Positions 1 to 6,495 of a stretch of DNA of 13,051 nucleotides are shown in pieces. Source of the DNA: Bacillota bacterium (GTDB lineage: Bacteria; Bacillota; Clostridia; Acetivibrionales; JAKOSZ01). Within the stretch, counting starts at the first letter, position 1; each line of letters starts with the position of its first letter. Both the position numbers and the translations under genes were made by a program. The DNA lies in contig JAKOSZ010000117.1 of NCBI GenBank assembly GCA_029776555.1, positions 1 to 13,051 of the forward strand. The letters are read 5' to 3'. The notes under the pieces are model-generated. The model made no database searches. It had not been told where the DNA came from and saw nothing but the letters and a program-made list of their open reading frames with translations.

Positions 1-746
1 AGGCTTTTCCTGGCTATTTCGGCGTCGATAAAACCGTCTCCCTTTACCTGGGCGAAATCCCTTACCCTTTTAAGGAGCCTGTTGGCCACCCTGGGAGTCC
101 CTCTGGCCCTTTTGGCAATCTCCGCGGCCCCCTCCTCGTCTATGCCAATGCCAAGTATGCCCGCCGACCTCTTAACTATCCGGGCAAGCTCTTCAAAGGT
201 GTACATCTCCAGCTTGTTGATAACCCCGAACCTGTCCCTCAAGGGCGAAGTCAAAAGCCCTATCCTGGTGGTGGCGCCTATGAGGGTAAACTTGGGCAGG
301 TCAATCCTTATGGACCGGGCGCTGGGGCCCTTGCCTATGATGATATCCAGGGCAAAGTCCTCCATGGCCGGATACAGGATCTCTTCGACACTCCTGTTTA
401 GCCTGTGGATCTCATCTATGAACAGCACGTCAAAGTTGTTCAGGTTGGTCAGTATGGCAGCCAGGTCTCCCGGTTTCTCAATGGCGGGACCGGAGGTGAC
501 CCTTATATTCACCCCCAGCTCCGACGCGATTATCCCCGCCAGGGTTGTCTTGCCCAGCCCCGGCGGCCCATAAAGCAGAATGTGGTCAAGGGCTTCCTGC
601 CTCTGCTTTGCGGCCTCAATAAACACCATCAGGTTTTCCTTAACCTTGTCCTGCCCCACGTATTCACTTAACCTTCTCGGCCTCAAAGACACTTCATCCA
701 TGTCTTCCTGCCTGAATTCACAGGTAACGAGTCTGTCTTCTATCAT
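1..746 (-). CDS. ruvB: Holliday junction branch-migration ATPase RuvB (C-terminus cut off by window edge)
   Basis: RuvB is the hexameric AAA+ motor that, loaded by RuvA, drives branch migration of Holliday junctions in the cytoplasm. I translated the minus strand from an ATG at 746-744; it stays open to base 1 (248 full codons of a family that is usually about 335-350 residues, so the C-terminal winged-helix domain lies outside). Visible motifs: Walker A GPPGLGKT at residues 60-67, Walker B with DEIH at 111-114, sensor 1 GATTR at 157-161, the arginine finger R170 in SPLRDRFG, and sensor 2 RGTPR at 215-219. The start is supported by GGAGG seven bases upstream. It is the last visible gene of the ruvC-ruvA-ruvB series and begins 46 bp after ruvA. 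No frameshift or missing key residue is seen. Identification is very secure. Confidence 0.97.
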   Translation of the reverse strand, partial: MIEDRLVTCEFRQEDMDEVSLRPRRLSEYVGQDKVKENLMVFIEAAKQRQEALDHILLYGPPGLGKTTLAGIIASELGVNIRVTSGPAIEKPGDLAAILTNLNNFDVLFIDEIHRLNRSVEEILYPAMEDFALDIIIGKGPSARSIRIDLPKFTLIGATTRIGLLTSPLRDRFGVINKLEMYTFEELARIVKRSAGILGIGIDEEGAAEIAKRARGTPRVANRLLKRVRDFAQVKGDGFIDAEIARKS

Positions 747-769
747 GCTTCTACCTCCGTGAAACAAAA

Positions 770-788
770 GGGACAGATCCCCTGTCCC
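770..788. repeat. Perfect 7-bp inverted repeat in the ruvA-ruvB gap (REP-like element)
   Basis: GGGACAG (770-776) and CTGTCCC (782-788) are exact inverted copies separated by five bases (ATCCC). The palindrome fills most of the 46-bp gap between the ruvA stop and the ruvB ribosome binding site and is preceded by GAAACAAAA. From memory, short palindromes of the form AAAGGGAC...GTCCC recur between genes in many Bacillota genomes, so this may be a dispersed repeat. It could equally be a small RNA hairpin that modulates ruvB translation. There is no T-run, so an intrinsic terminator is unlikely. Only one copy is seen in this window. Confidence 0.6.
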
Positions 789-792
789 GTCC

Positions 793-1401
793 TTATCCCC
801 TCACCAACTCCTTTAAAGCCCTCTTTATAACCGTCTCCAGGTCCATTTCGTGAGAGTACACCGCCGCCACCGCCCTGTTGGCCTCCACCGGCGTGTAGCC
901 CAGGACAATAAGGGCGCTTATGGCTTCGGCAGCCCTGTCGGCTTCCATATGAGCTCTTCCCTTCTCTTCTTCCAGGATTCCCTCGCTGAAAGCCTGCTCC
1001 TTTTTCAGCTTGTCCTTAAGCTCCAGGATGATCCTCTGGGCCGTTTTAACTCCCACCCCCTGGGCTTTTGTGAGCTCCTTTACGTCTCCGGTAATAACCG
1101 CAAGCCCAAACCTGGAAGGCGGTACGCTGGAAAGAATGGAAAGGGCCGCTTTGGGACCAACCCCCGATACGTTAATCAGCATTTCGAAAAGGCTCAATTC
1201 CTCCCTGGTCAAAAACCCGTACAGGCTCAACATGTCCTCCCTTACGTAGAGGTGGGTGTAAAGCCTGGCCTGGCTTCCGGGGGGGCCCACCGACTGTATG
1301 ACCGGGTATGGGGCGTAAATCTTATAGCCTATGCCTCCCGTCTCAAGCACTATGTAATCCACCTGCTTGTATTCAACTGTCCCTTTTAAATAATGAAGCA
1401 T
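793..1401 (-). CDS. ruvA: Holliday junction DNA-binding subunit RuvA
   Basis: RuvA (202 residues, normal family length) forms tetramers that clamp the four-way junction and recruit RuvB rings for branch migration. Domain order fits: an N-terminal OB fold (about 1-62) carrying the acidic pin E55-D56 in REDMLSLYGF; two helix-hairpin-helix motifs, INVSGVGPKAA (about 76-86) and KAQGVGVKTAQRI (about 112-124); a charged flexible linker (about 132-152); and the small C-terminal domain III (about 153-200) that contacts RuvB. The ATG start is preceded by GGGGGTG with a short spacer. It lies 80 bp after ruvC and 46 bp before ruvB in the same orientation, so it is probably co-transcribed with both. No anomalies are seen. 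Confidence 0.97.
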   Translation of the reverse strand: MLHYLKGTVEYKQVDYIVLETGGIGYKIYAPYPVIQSVGPPGSQARLYTHLYVREDMLSLYGFLTREELSLFEMLINVSGVGPKAALSILSSVPPSRFGLAVITGDVKELTKAQGVGVKTAQRIILELKDKLKKEQAFSEGILEEEKGRAHMEADRAAEAISALIVLGYTPVEANRAVAAVYSHEMDLETVIKRALKELVRG

Positions 1402-1481
1402 GCCGCACCCCCAGCAAAACCTTTGATGCTTGTCCTAAAACCTCTTTCACCCCGGACCCTGACCTCTGCGGACACAACCGC

Positions 1482-1973
1482 TCATTTATAGACGTAGCCG
1501 TTCATTTTATAGGAATGGCCGTGACATATGGCCACCGCTAAAGCATCGGCCGCGTCGTCAGGTTCGGGCACCGAGGAAAAGCCCAGTATCACCTTGACCA
1601 TCTGCTGCATTTGCCTTTTCTCCGCCCTGCCGTAGCCCACCACCGCCTGTTTCACCTGAAGCGGGGTGTACTCAAACACCTCCACCCCCATCTTTGCTGC
1701 CGTCAGAATGGCTACGCCCCTGCCGTGCCCCACAGTAAGAGCGGTTTTTATGTTCTTGTTGAAAAACAGCTCTTCTATGGCTGCGGCGTCCGGCTTATGG
1801 GTTTCAATAATCCTCGTAAGCTCGTCGTTTATCTTCACAAGCCTTTGAGGCAGGGGTATCGACGCTTCCGTGGCAATTGCTCCGTACTCAAGGACCGAAA
1901 ATTTGTTCCCCTCGTATTTTACTACACCGTATCCCGTTATTGCAAATCCGGGATCAATACCCAAAATAACCAT
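1482..1973 (-). CDS. ruvC: Crossover junction endodeoxyribonuclease RuvC
   Basis: RuvC (163 residues) is the dimeric Holliday-junction resolvase; it nicks two opposing strands in an Mg2+-dependent reaction. The RNase H-like fold signature is clear: MVILGIDPG at the N-terminus with catalytic D7, AIEELFF with E67, and a C-terminal EPDDAADALA segment with D140 and D143, giving the complete four-acid active site. The ATG start follows a GAGGAAAGG-like ribosome binding site (GGAAGAGGAAAGGCT then ATG on the minus strand). It is the first gene of the leftward ruvC-ruvA-ruvB set, divergent from argG across a 263-bp intergenic region. The 80 bp between it and ruvA show no terminator or gene. Very secure. 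Confidence 0.97.
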   Translation of the reverse strand: MVILGIDPGFAITGYGVVKYEGNKFSVLEYGAIATEASIPLPQRLVKINDELTRIIETHKPDAAAIEELFFNKNIKTALTVGHGRGVAILTAAKMGVEVFEYTPLQVKQAVVGYGRAEKRQMQQMVKVILGFSSVPEPDDAADALAVAICHGHSYKMNGYVYK

Positions 1974-1999
1974 AGCCTTTCCTCTTCCTTTTTATCATG

Positions 2000-2014
2000 C
2001 CGCTTTCCCAGCGG
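2000..2014. repeat. Small inverted repeat in the ruvC leader
   Basis: CCGCT (2000-2004) and AGCGG (2010-2014) are inverted copies around a five-base loop, about 27-41 bp upstream of the ruvC start and directly next to the distal ARG-like box. It may form a weak hairpin in the ruvC 5' leader. It is short enough to be chance. Confidence 0.25.
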
Positions 2015-2031
2015 TTGTATATTTATACGCA
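2014..2031. promoter_or_regulatory. Distal ARG-box-like operator near the ruvC start
   Basis: GTTGTATATTTATACGCA is an imperfect palindrome whose core TGTATA-TT-TATACG (2016-2029) has one mismatched pair. It shares TTG-ATATTTATAC with the box over the argG promoter and resembles operators of the arginine repressor ArgR/AhrC. Its centre is 134 bp upstream of that box and about 50 bp upstream of the ruvC start codon. It could be an auxiliary site for argG control by looping, or it could sit in the ruvC promoter. No strong sigma-A promoter for ruvC could be picked out by eye; the TATAAA overlapping this box on the minus strand lacks a good -35. Functional assignment is inference. Confidence 0.45.
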
Positions 2032-2098
2032 ATCCGAACCTGCCTCGCCGATTTATTCCCGCCGCGCGTAAGGCAGATTCCAATGATATTCCTCTTCA

Positions 2099-2108
2099 AA
2101 CGGCCGTT
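2099..2108. repeat. 10-bp palindrome in the argG-ruvC intergenic region
   Basis: AACGGCCGTT is a perfect self-complementary 10-mer about 40 bp upstream of the argG -35 element. It could be a regulator site, but a palindrome of this length can occur by chance. No other copy was noticed nearby. Confidence 0.2.
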
Positions 2109-2147
2109 GAGAGACTAAGCTGTTTTCAGTTTTCTTACCCGCCGGGT

Positions 2148-2165
2148 ATTGCATATTTATACATT
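2148..2165. promoter_or_regulatory. ARG-box-like operator overlapping the argG promoter
   Basis: ATTGCATATTTATACATT is a near-palindrome: the half-sites TGCATA and TATACA around a TT centre differ from perfect symmetry at one base pair. The form matches ARG boxes bound by ArgR/AhrC hexamers with arginine as corepressor. It covers the -35 hexamer and most of the spacer of the argG promoter, so bound repressor would block RNA polymerase. This is the expected arrangement for a gene of arginine synthesis. The sequence pattern is observed; binding is inferred. Confidence 0.65.
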
Positions 2166-2177
2166 ACGTTGTATACT
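2149..2177 (+). promoter_or_regulatory. Sigma-A-type promoter of argGH
   Basis: TTGCAT (2149-2154) and TATACT (2172-2177) are separated by exactly 17 bp, a near-consensus housekeeping promoter. Transcription would start around 2184, leaving a leader of about 50 nt before the argG ATG. No riboswitch or attenuator is evident in that leader. The overlap of the -35 with the ARG-like box suggests repression when arginine is plentiful. Confidence 0.65.
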
Positions 2178-2236
2178 GGAAGGTGTAACAGGGTGTTTAA
2201 CCTATTATATTTTAGCATACGCGGGAGGAATTTCAC

Positions 2237-3454
2237 ATGAGCATTAAGGAAAAAGTGGTACTGGCTTATTCAGGAGGTCTGGACACCTCCATAATAATAC
2301 CCTGGCTCAAGGAGAACTATGACTGCGAGGTCATAGCCATGGTTGCCGACATTGGCCAGGGCGAAGAGCTGGCCCCTCTGAGGGAAAAGGCCATAAAGAC
2401 CGGCGCCAGCAAGATATACATCGAAGACCTCAAGGAAGAGTTTGTAACCGACTTTGTTTTCCCCACCCTCAAGGCCGGCGCCGTTTACGAAGGAAAATAC
2501 CTGCTGGGGACATCCTTTGCCCGCCCCTTAATCGCCAAAAGGCTGGTGGAGATAGCCAAAATGGAAGGGGCTGCGGCCGTTGCCCACGGCGCCACAGGGA
2601 AAGGCAACGACCAGGTCAGGTTTGAGCTCACGGTAAAGGCCCTGGCCCCTGAACTGAAAATAATCGCCCCCTGGAGGATATGGGACATTAAGTCCCGGGA
2701 GGACGCCATAGACTATGCCAGCTCCAGGAACATACCGGTGCCGGTGACAAAGAAGGACAACTACAGCATAGACAGGAACCTGTGGCACTTAAGCCATGAG
2801 GGCTCCGACCTGGAAGACCCGTGGAACGAACCCTGCTACGACAGGATTTTAAAACTCATCGTTCCTCCGGAAAAAGCCCCGGATACCCCCAGCTATGTGG
2901 AGATATTCTTTGAGAAGGGCGTGCCCAAAAAGGTCAACGGCGTCGAATACGGTCCCGTGAAGCTCATAGAGGTGTTAAACGGGCTGGGAGGCAAAAACGG
3001 CATCGGAATCACCGATATGGTGGAAAACAGGTTGGTGGGCATGAAATCAAGGGGAGTGTATGAGACCCCCGGAGGCACAATACTCTATGCCGCCCACAGG
3101 GAGCTGGAGCTCCTGTGCATGGACAGGGACACCCTGCACTTTAAGGACCTGGTGGCCCAGAGGTTTGCCGAACTGGTCTATTACGGCCAGTGGTATACCC
3201 CTCTGAGGGAAGCCTTATCGGCCTTCGTGGACAGCACCCAGGAGACCGTCACCGGCACTGTCAGGATGAAGCTCTACAAGGGCAACTGCACGTCCGCCGG
3301 CGCCAGGTCCGACTACTCCCTGTACAGCGAAGAGCTTTCAACCTTCGGCAGGGACCAGGTATACAACCAGAAGGACGCCGAAGGCTTCATTAACCTGTTC
3401 GGCCTTCCCCTGAAGGTAAGGGCAATGATGCTGAAGAAGGCAAAGAGGGATTAG
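2237..3454 (+). CDS. argG: Argininosuccinate synthase
   Basis: ArgG (405 residues, normal length) joins citrulline and aspartate with ATP cleavage to AMP and pyrophosphate, giving argininosuccinate in the cytoplasm. The N-type ATP pyrophosphatase P-loop AYSGGLDTS is at residues 10-18; HGATGKGNDQVRFE (117-130) and YSIDRNLWHLSHEGSDLEDP (176-195) are family signatures for citrulline/aspartate binding and the catalytic domain. The C-terminal part carries the oligomerisation region. The ATG is preceded by GGGAGGAA at a seven-base spacing. It is the first gene of the rightward pair with argH, 13 bp downstream, and is divergent from ruvC. The ARG-like boxes upstream point to arginine repression. No defects are seen. 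Confidence 0.98.
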   Translation: MSIKEKVVLAYSGGLDTSIIIPWLKENYDCEVIAMVADIGQGEELAPLREKAIKTGASKIYIEDLKEEFVTDFVFPTLKAGAVYEGKYLLGTSFARPLIAKRLVEIAKMEGAAAVAHGATGKGNDQVRFELTVKALAPELKIIAPWRIWDIKSREDAIDYASSRNIPVPVTKKDNYSIDRNLWHLSHEGSDLEDPWNEPCYDRILKLIVPPEKAPDTPSYVEIFFEKGVPKKVNGVEYGPVKLIEVLNGLGGKNGIGITDMVENRLVGMKSRGVYETPGGTILYAAHRELELLCMDRDTLHFKDLVAQRFAELVYYGQWYTPLREALSAFVDSTQETVTGTVRMKLYKGNCTSAGARSDYSLYSEELSTFGRDQVYNQKDAEGFINLFGLPLKVRAMMLKKAKRD

Positions 3455-3467
3455 GGGGTGCTGTTAC

Positions 3468-4856
3468 TTGAAGCTCTGGGGAGGAAGGTTTCAAAAGGAG
3501 ACCGACAAGGCGGTGGATGCCTTCAACTCGTCCATAAGTTTTGACGCCAGGCTGTACAGGCATGACATCCTGGGAAGCATCGCCCATGTCAAAATGCTGG
3601 GCAAGTGCGGCATAATTTCCATGGAGGAGGCCGGGACAATAGCGGCGGCCCTTAACGGGATACTGAAGGACATAGAGGAAGGCCTGGTGGAGCTGGATGT
3701 GGAAGCCGAAGACATTCACATGAACATTGAGAAGATTTTGATATCCAGGATCGGGGAAAGCGGCAAAAAGCTCCACACCGGCAGAAGCCGCAACGACCAG
3801 GTTGCCCTGGATATGCGCATGTACTTAAAGGACGAAATAGTTTACATAAAGAAGCTGCTCGGGGAGCTGATGGAAGCTTTACTGGCCCTGGCGGAAAAAC
3901 ACCTGGACACCCTGCTTCCCGGCTACACCCACCTCCAGAGGGCCCAGCCCGTTACCCTGGCCCACCACCTCATGGCCTACTTCCAGATGTTCAGGCGCGA
4001 CATGGAAAGGCTGGACGGCTGTTACAAAAGGACCAATGTAATGCCCCTGGGCTCCGGAGCCCTTGCCGCTACCACTTACCCCCTGGACCGGGAGATGGTG
4101 GCCCGGGAACTGGGCTTTGAGAGCATAAGCGAAAACAGCCTGGACGCGGTGAGCGACAGGGACTTTGTCATTGAACTGGCTTTCTGCATTTCCATGGTCA
4201 TGATGCACTTAAGCCGCTTTTGCGAGGAGCTGGTGCTGTGGTCCAGCCACGAGTTCTCTTTTGTGGAAATGGACGACTCTTTCAGCACCGGCAGCAGCAT
4301 CATGCCCCAGAAGAAAAACCCGGATGTGGCCGAACTGGTCAGGGGCAAGTCGGGAAGGGCTTATGGCAACCTCTTTACCCTGCTCACCGTGATGAAAGCC
4401 CTCCCCCTGGCTTACAACAAGGACATGCAGGAGGACAAGGAGGCCGTATTTGACTCCATAGACACGGTAAAGGCCTGCCTTTCCGTATTTACCGGCATGC
4501 TAAAAACCCTGAAAATCAAGGGGGATAACATGTACAAGGCGGCCCGGGAGGGCTTTCTCAACGCGACGGATGCCGCCGACTACCTGGTAAAAAAAGGCAT
4601 ACCCTTCAGGACTGCCCACCATATCATAGGCAAAATGGTCAACTACTGTATTGAAAAGGGAAAGTCCATAGACGACCTGGCCCTGGATGAGCTGAAAAGT
4701 TTCTCCCAGGTCATGGAAGCCGACATATATGAGGCTGTCAGTCTCAACAAGTGTGTGTCGGAAAGAAAGCTGCCCGGCGGGCCTGCCCGGGAAGCCGTAC
4801 TGGCGTCTATAAAAAACGGGCGGGACTTCTTGGACGGAAGCGGTTTTCAGGACTGA
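3468..4856 (+). CDS. argH: Argininosuccinate lyase
   Basis: ArgH (462 residues, normal length) splits argininosuccinate into arginine and fumarate as a homotetramer of the fumarase/aspartase superfamily. Conserved blocks are all present: TGRSRNDQ at 104-111, PGYTHLQRAQP at 151-161 (catalytic-base histidine region), and the superfamily signature GSSIMPQKKNPD at 275-286 with the catalytic serine in the flexible loop. Translation probably begins at a TTG (3468-3470): it follows GGGGGTG by seven bases and gives the usual N-terminus MKLWGGRF. The 13-bp gap after argG implies one transcript. The stop codon lies inside the first unit of a three-copy tandem repeat. The identification is secure. Confidence 0.97.
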   Translation: MKLWGGRFQKETDKAVDAFNSSISFDARLYRHDILGSIAHVKMLGKCGIISMEEAGTIAAALNGILKDIEEGLVELDVEAEDIHMNIEKILISRIGESGKKLHTGRSRNDQVALDMRMYLKDEIVYIKKLLGELMEALLALAEKHLDTLLPGYTHLQRAQPVTLAHHLMAYFQMFRRDMERLDGCYKRTNVMPLGSGALAATTYPLDREMVARELGFESISENSLDAVSDRDFVIELAFCISMVMMHLSRFCEELVLWSSHEFSFVEMDDSFSTGSSIMPQKKNPDVAELVRGKSGRAYGNLFTLLTVMKALPLAYNKDMQEDKEAVFDSIDTVKACLSVFTGMLKTLKIKGDNMYKAAREGFLNATDAADYLVKKGIPFRTAHHIIGKMVNYCIEKGKSIDDLALDELKSFSQVMEADIYEAVSLNKCVSERKLPGGPAREAVLASIKNGRDFLDGSGFQD

Positions 4857-4932
4857 TGCCTGACGCTTAGGTGTAAGAGACTGATGCCTGACGCTTATAC
4901 GGGGGAACTAATGCCTGATGCGTATGCGGGGG
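4851..4932. repeat. Three imperfect ~28-bp tandem repeats at the argH 3' end
   Basis: GACTGATGCCTGACGCTTA begins at 4851 and again, identical over 19 bases, at 4879; a diverged third copy, AACTAATGCCTGATGCGTA, begins at 4906. The periods are 28 and 27 bp. Copies two and three continue with similar tails (TACGGGGG and TGCGGGGG). The first copy includes the argH stop codon, so the array may have arisen by duplication of the gene end. Nothing in it codes for a recognisable product. It may have arisen by replication slippage. Confidence 0.85.
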
Positions 4933-4962
4933 CTCTACTTCCAGGGGAAGCGGAAAGCCCCC
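4928..4962. terminator. Nested stem-loop after argH, possible terminator
   Basis: GGGGGCT (4928-4934) pairs with AGCCCCC (4956-4962), and inside it CTTCC (4938-4942) pairs with GGAAG (4946-4950). The structure lies about 75 bp past the argH stop and overlaps the 3' end of the convergent small reading frame, so it could end or stabilise either transcript. The following sequence (ATAAATTTCTC) is only weakly T-rich, so it is not a classic intrinsic terminator. Confidence 0.3.
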
Positions 4963-5219
4963 CATAAATTTCTCTGGGAGTCCTCCATTAAGACCCTTAT
5001 ATTCAACCTGCCCTGTTTCATCTCAATGTGCACCCTGGACACCCGTATACCTTTTAACCTGAAAGCGGAAATGAGGTCCTTCCTGACTTTTTCCGCCAAC
5101 AGGCTATGGTCCTTTCCGTTCCCGGCTTCAAGCCCCTGGTACATGGCCCCACCCCGCAAAAGCCCTTTGACCCGGTTCCGGCGGCCCTTAAGGGGCCCGG
5201 CCCGGATGGCCTTATTCAA
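4935..5219 (-). CDS. Small hypothetical protein (start uncertain)
   Basis: The frame encodes up to 94 residues from a TTG at 5219, with no good ribosome binding site there. An internal ATG at 5144 (residue 26) is preceded by GGGGTGGGG and would give 69 residues. I do not recognise the family. The C-terminal half (LLAEKVRKDLISAFRLKGIR then VSRVHIEMKQGRLNIRVLME) looks like a real helix-strand-strand pattern. There is no signal peptide, membrane segment or cysteine motif. The first 25 residues are very basic. It lies 59 bp downstream of the deacetylase in the same direction and converges with argH. Upstream, ATG at 5233 has a good AAAGGAAA site but runs into a stop after five codons in another frame; removing two bases from the TATAT stretch would join it to this frame. 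It could therefore be a damaged gene, or not coding at all. Confidence 0.45.
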   Translation of the reverse strand: MNKAIRAGPLKGRRNRVKGLLRGGAMYQGLEAGNGKDHSLLAEKVRKDLISAFRLKGIRVSRVHIEMKQGRLNIRVLMEDSQRNLWGAFRFPWK

Positions 5220-5278
5220 GCCATATACACCATGATAAAATATTTCCTTTTCTTTTCATAATTTCCCGCGGGGGTGGG

Positions 5279-6445
5279 CTAGTACACCCTGAGCTTTTTG
5301 CCGTTTAACTTCCCGGGGTCAATCTTTTCCTCCTTTGCCCTGGGAACGGTGATAGTCCCGGGGTCCCCGTCGCTGACGTACTGCTCTTCCCTGCTCAAGT
5401 TTTCAAGCCACCAGTTAAGGTCAAACTTCTCGGCCTTTACACCCGTAGCCCTGACCCTGTGGATGTAGGACGGCTGAAAGTCCACACCCGCCGGCGGGTA
5501 GGCCGGGTCCCATCCCACGGCAAACACGCCCCGGTTCTCATACTTAACCCCCTGGTATTCCCCTTCCAGCAGGAGCTCCTTTAACTCATCGGTGGGAGGG
5601 AGGTGCCCCAGCGGCAGCGCCAGGGTCTTCATTTCATAACCTTCCAAAACCCTGTTTAAGGCCTTTTGGTTGCCCCCCAGCTCTTCCAGCAGTTTCTCCG
5701 GGGATTTTACCGTCTTAAGGTCCTCATGGTTCAGGGTGTGGTTGCCTATCTCAAAGCCTTTGTCCACAAGGTACTGAAGCCGCTCTTTCACCGTGCCTTC
5801 GCCGGCAAAGGGGTTGCTTCCCATGTTTATAAAGAAGGTCCCCTCAAGCCCGAAGTCAGGATGGGTTTTATAAAACTCCTCCATTATCCCCACCGCCGAC
5901 CTGGGGTTTGCCACCAGTTCCCCGTCCTTGTTTATGAGGTTGAACTGGCCGGCGGTCCCGTCGTCAAAGGTAAAGACCATTGGGATGAAGCCGGCGGGGA
6001 CATCTATCCGGTTGTCCAGGTAGTCGCTTAAGCTGATGAGCCTGTATCCCATGTCGTACAGGGTTTGAAGCAGTTTCTCAAACTCCCTGAAGGTGGTAAT
6101 CCACTCCCCTCCCTTGACATCGGGATCGCATTCCTCAACAAAGCGGTGGAACATCACTATCATTATCTTCCCCGATTCATTGGGCCTGACTTTTTCAAGG
6201 TCAATGGGCTCTGACTCTATTTCCTCCTCCGGGGGCCCTGTCTCTCCCTCCCCCAAAGGCTCTTCTTCCGGGTTTTCATTTCCTTCCTCTGTCCCGACCC
6301 CTTTTGTATCCTGCTGAAGGCCGGCATCAGGTTTCCGGCTGCCGGGTTCATTTTCCGCTTTGCCGCCGCATGCCGCCAGTGCCACTGCCATTGCAAGGAT
6401 TATTGCAAAAACTAAAACTGCCGCCTCTAAAATCTTCTTTTTCAT
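5279..6445 (-). CDS. Polysaccharide deacetylase (NodB/CE4 family) lipoprotein
   Basis: Predicted surface-anchored carbohydrate esterase that removes N- or O-acetyl groups from a cell-wall or exopolysaccharide substrate; the substrate is unknown. I start it at the ATG at 6445 (388 residues), because AAGGGG lies nine bases upstream and the N-terminus is then a lipoprotein signal: MKKK, a hydrophobic stretch, and lipobox ALAAC with C26. The frame extends 15 codons further to 6490, but that would spoil the signal. Residues 30-90 are an acidic, Glu/Gly/Pro-rich linker. The NodB domain has motif 1 TFDDG (159-163) and motif 2 NHTLNH (235-240), giving the metal triad D162, H236, H240. Motif 3, usually R-x-x-Y-G-like, reads ALPLGH (276-281), lacking the arginine. 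It follows sbcC by 50 bp in the same orientation, perhaps as a read-through passenger. Confidence 0.88.
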   Translation of the reverse strand: MKKKILEAAVLVFAIILAMAVALAACGGKAENEPGSRKPDAGLQQDTKGVGTEEGNENPEEEPLGEGETGPPEEEIESEPIDLEKVRPNESGKIMIVMFHRFVEECDPDVKGGEWITTFREFEKLLQTLYDMGYRLISLSDYLDNRIDVPAGFIPMVFTFDDGTAGQFNLINKDGELVANPRSAVGIMEEFYKTHPDFGLEGTFFINMGSNPFAGEGTVKERLQYLVDKGFEIGNHTLNHEDLKTVKSPEKLLEELGGNQKALNRVLEGYEMKTLALPLGHLPPTDELKELLLEGEYQGVKYENRGVFAVGWDPAYPPAGVDFQPSYIHRVRATGVKAEKFDLNWWLENLSREEQYVSDGDPGTITVPRAKEEKIDPGKLNGKKLRVY

Positions 6446-6458
6446 CTGTATCTGCCCC

Positions 6459-6478
6459 TTTACAATAAGAATTGTAAA
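6459..6478. repeat. Perfect 8-bp inverted repeat before the deacetylase gene
   Basis: TTTACAAT (6459-6466) and ATTGTAAA (6471-6478) are exact inverted copies around AAGA. It lies in the 50 bp between the sbcC stop and the deacetylase start, and its proximal arm touches the ribosome binding site AAGGGG (6455-6460). It could be a repressor operator or an RNA hairpin that tunes translation. It is AT-rich and has no following T-run on the coding strand, so a terminator for sbcC is less likely. Confidence 0.5.
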
Positions 6479-6495
6479 AACAACTGCCATGTGAC

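Noticed and set aside
1402..1481. Possible small gene or terminator between ruvC and ruvA
   Set aside because: The 80-bp gap has no start with a ribosome site, no stable hairpin with a T-run, and only a 4-bp chance stem.
1611..2240. A 209-residue plus-strand frame overlapping ruvC and the argG leader
   Set aside because: It is antisense to ruvC with its complete active site, and continues through the regulatory region; no recognisable motif.
4918..5235. A 105-residue plus-strand frame downstream of argH
   Set aside because: It overlaps the minus-strand small gene; its product looks like a random antisense translation (scattered Trp, Phe, Pro, Met with no pattern), and its start has only a distant GGGGG. 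The minus-strand reading is more protein-like, though neither is certain.
6446..6490. N-terminal extension of the deacetylase by 15 residues from ATG 6490
   Set aside because: It lacks a clear ribosome binding site, spans the inverted repeat, and would disrupt an otherwise normal lipoprotein signal peptide starting at 6445.
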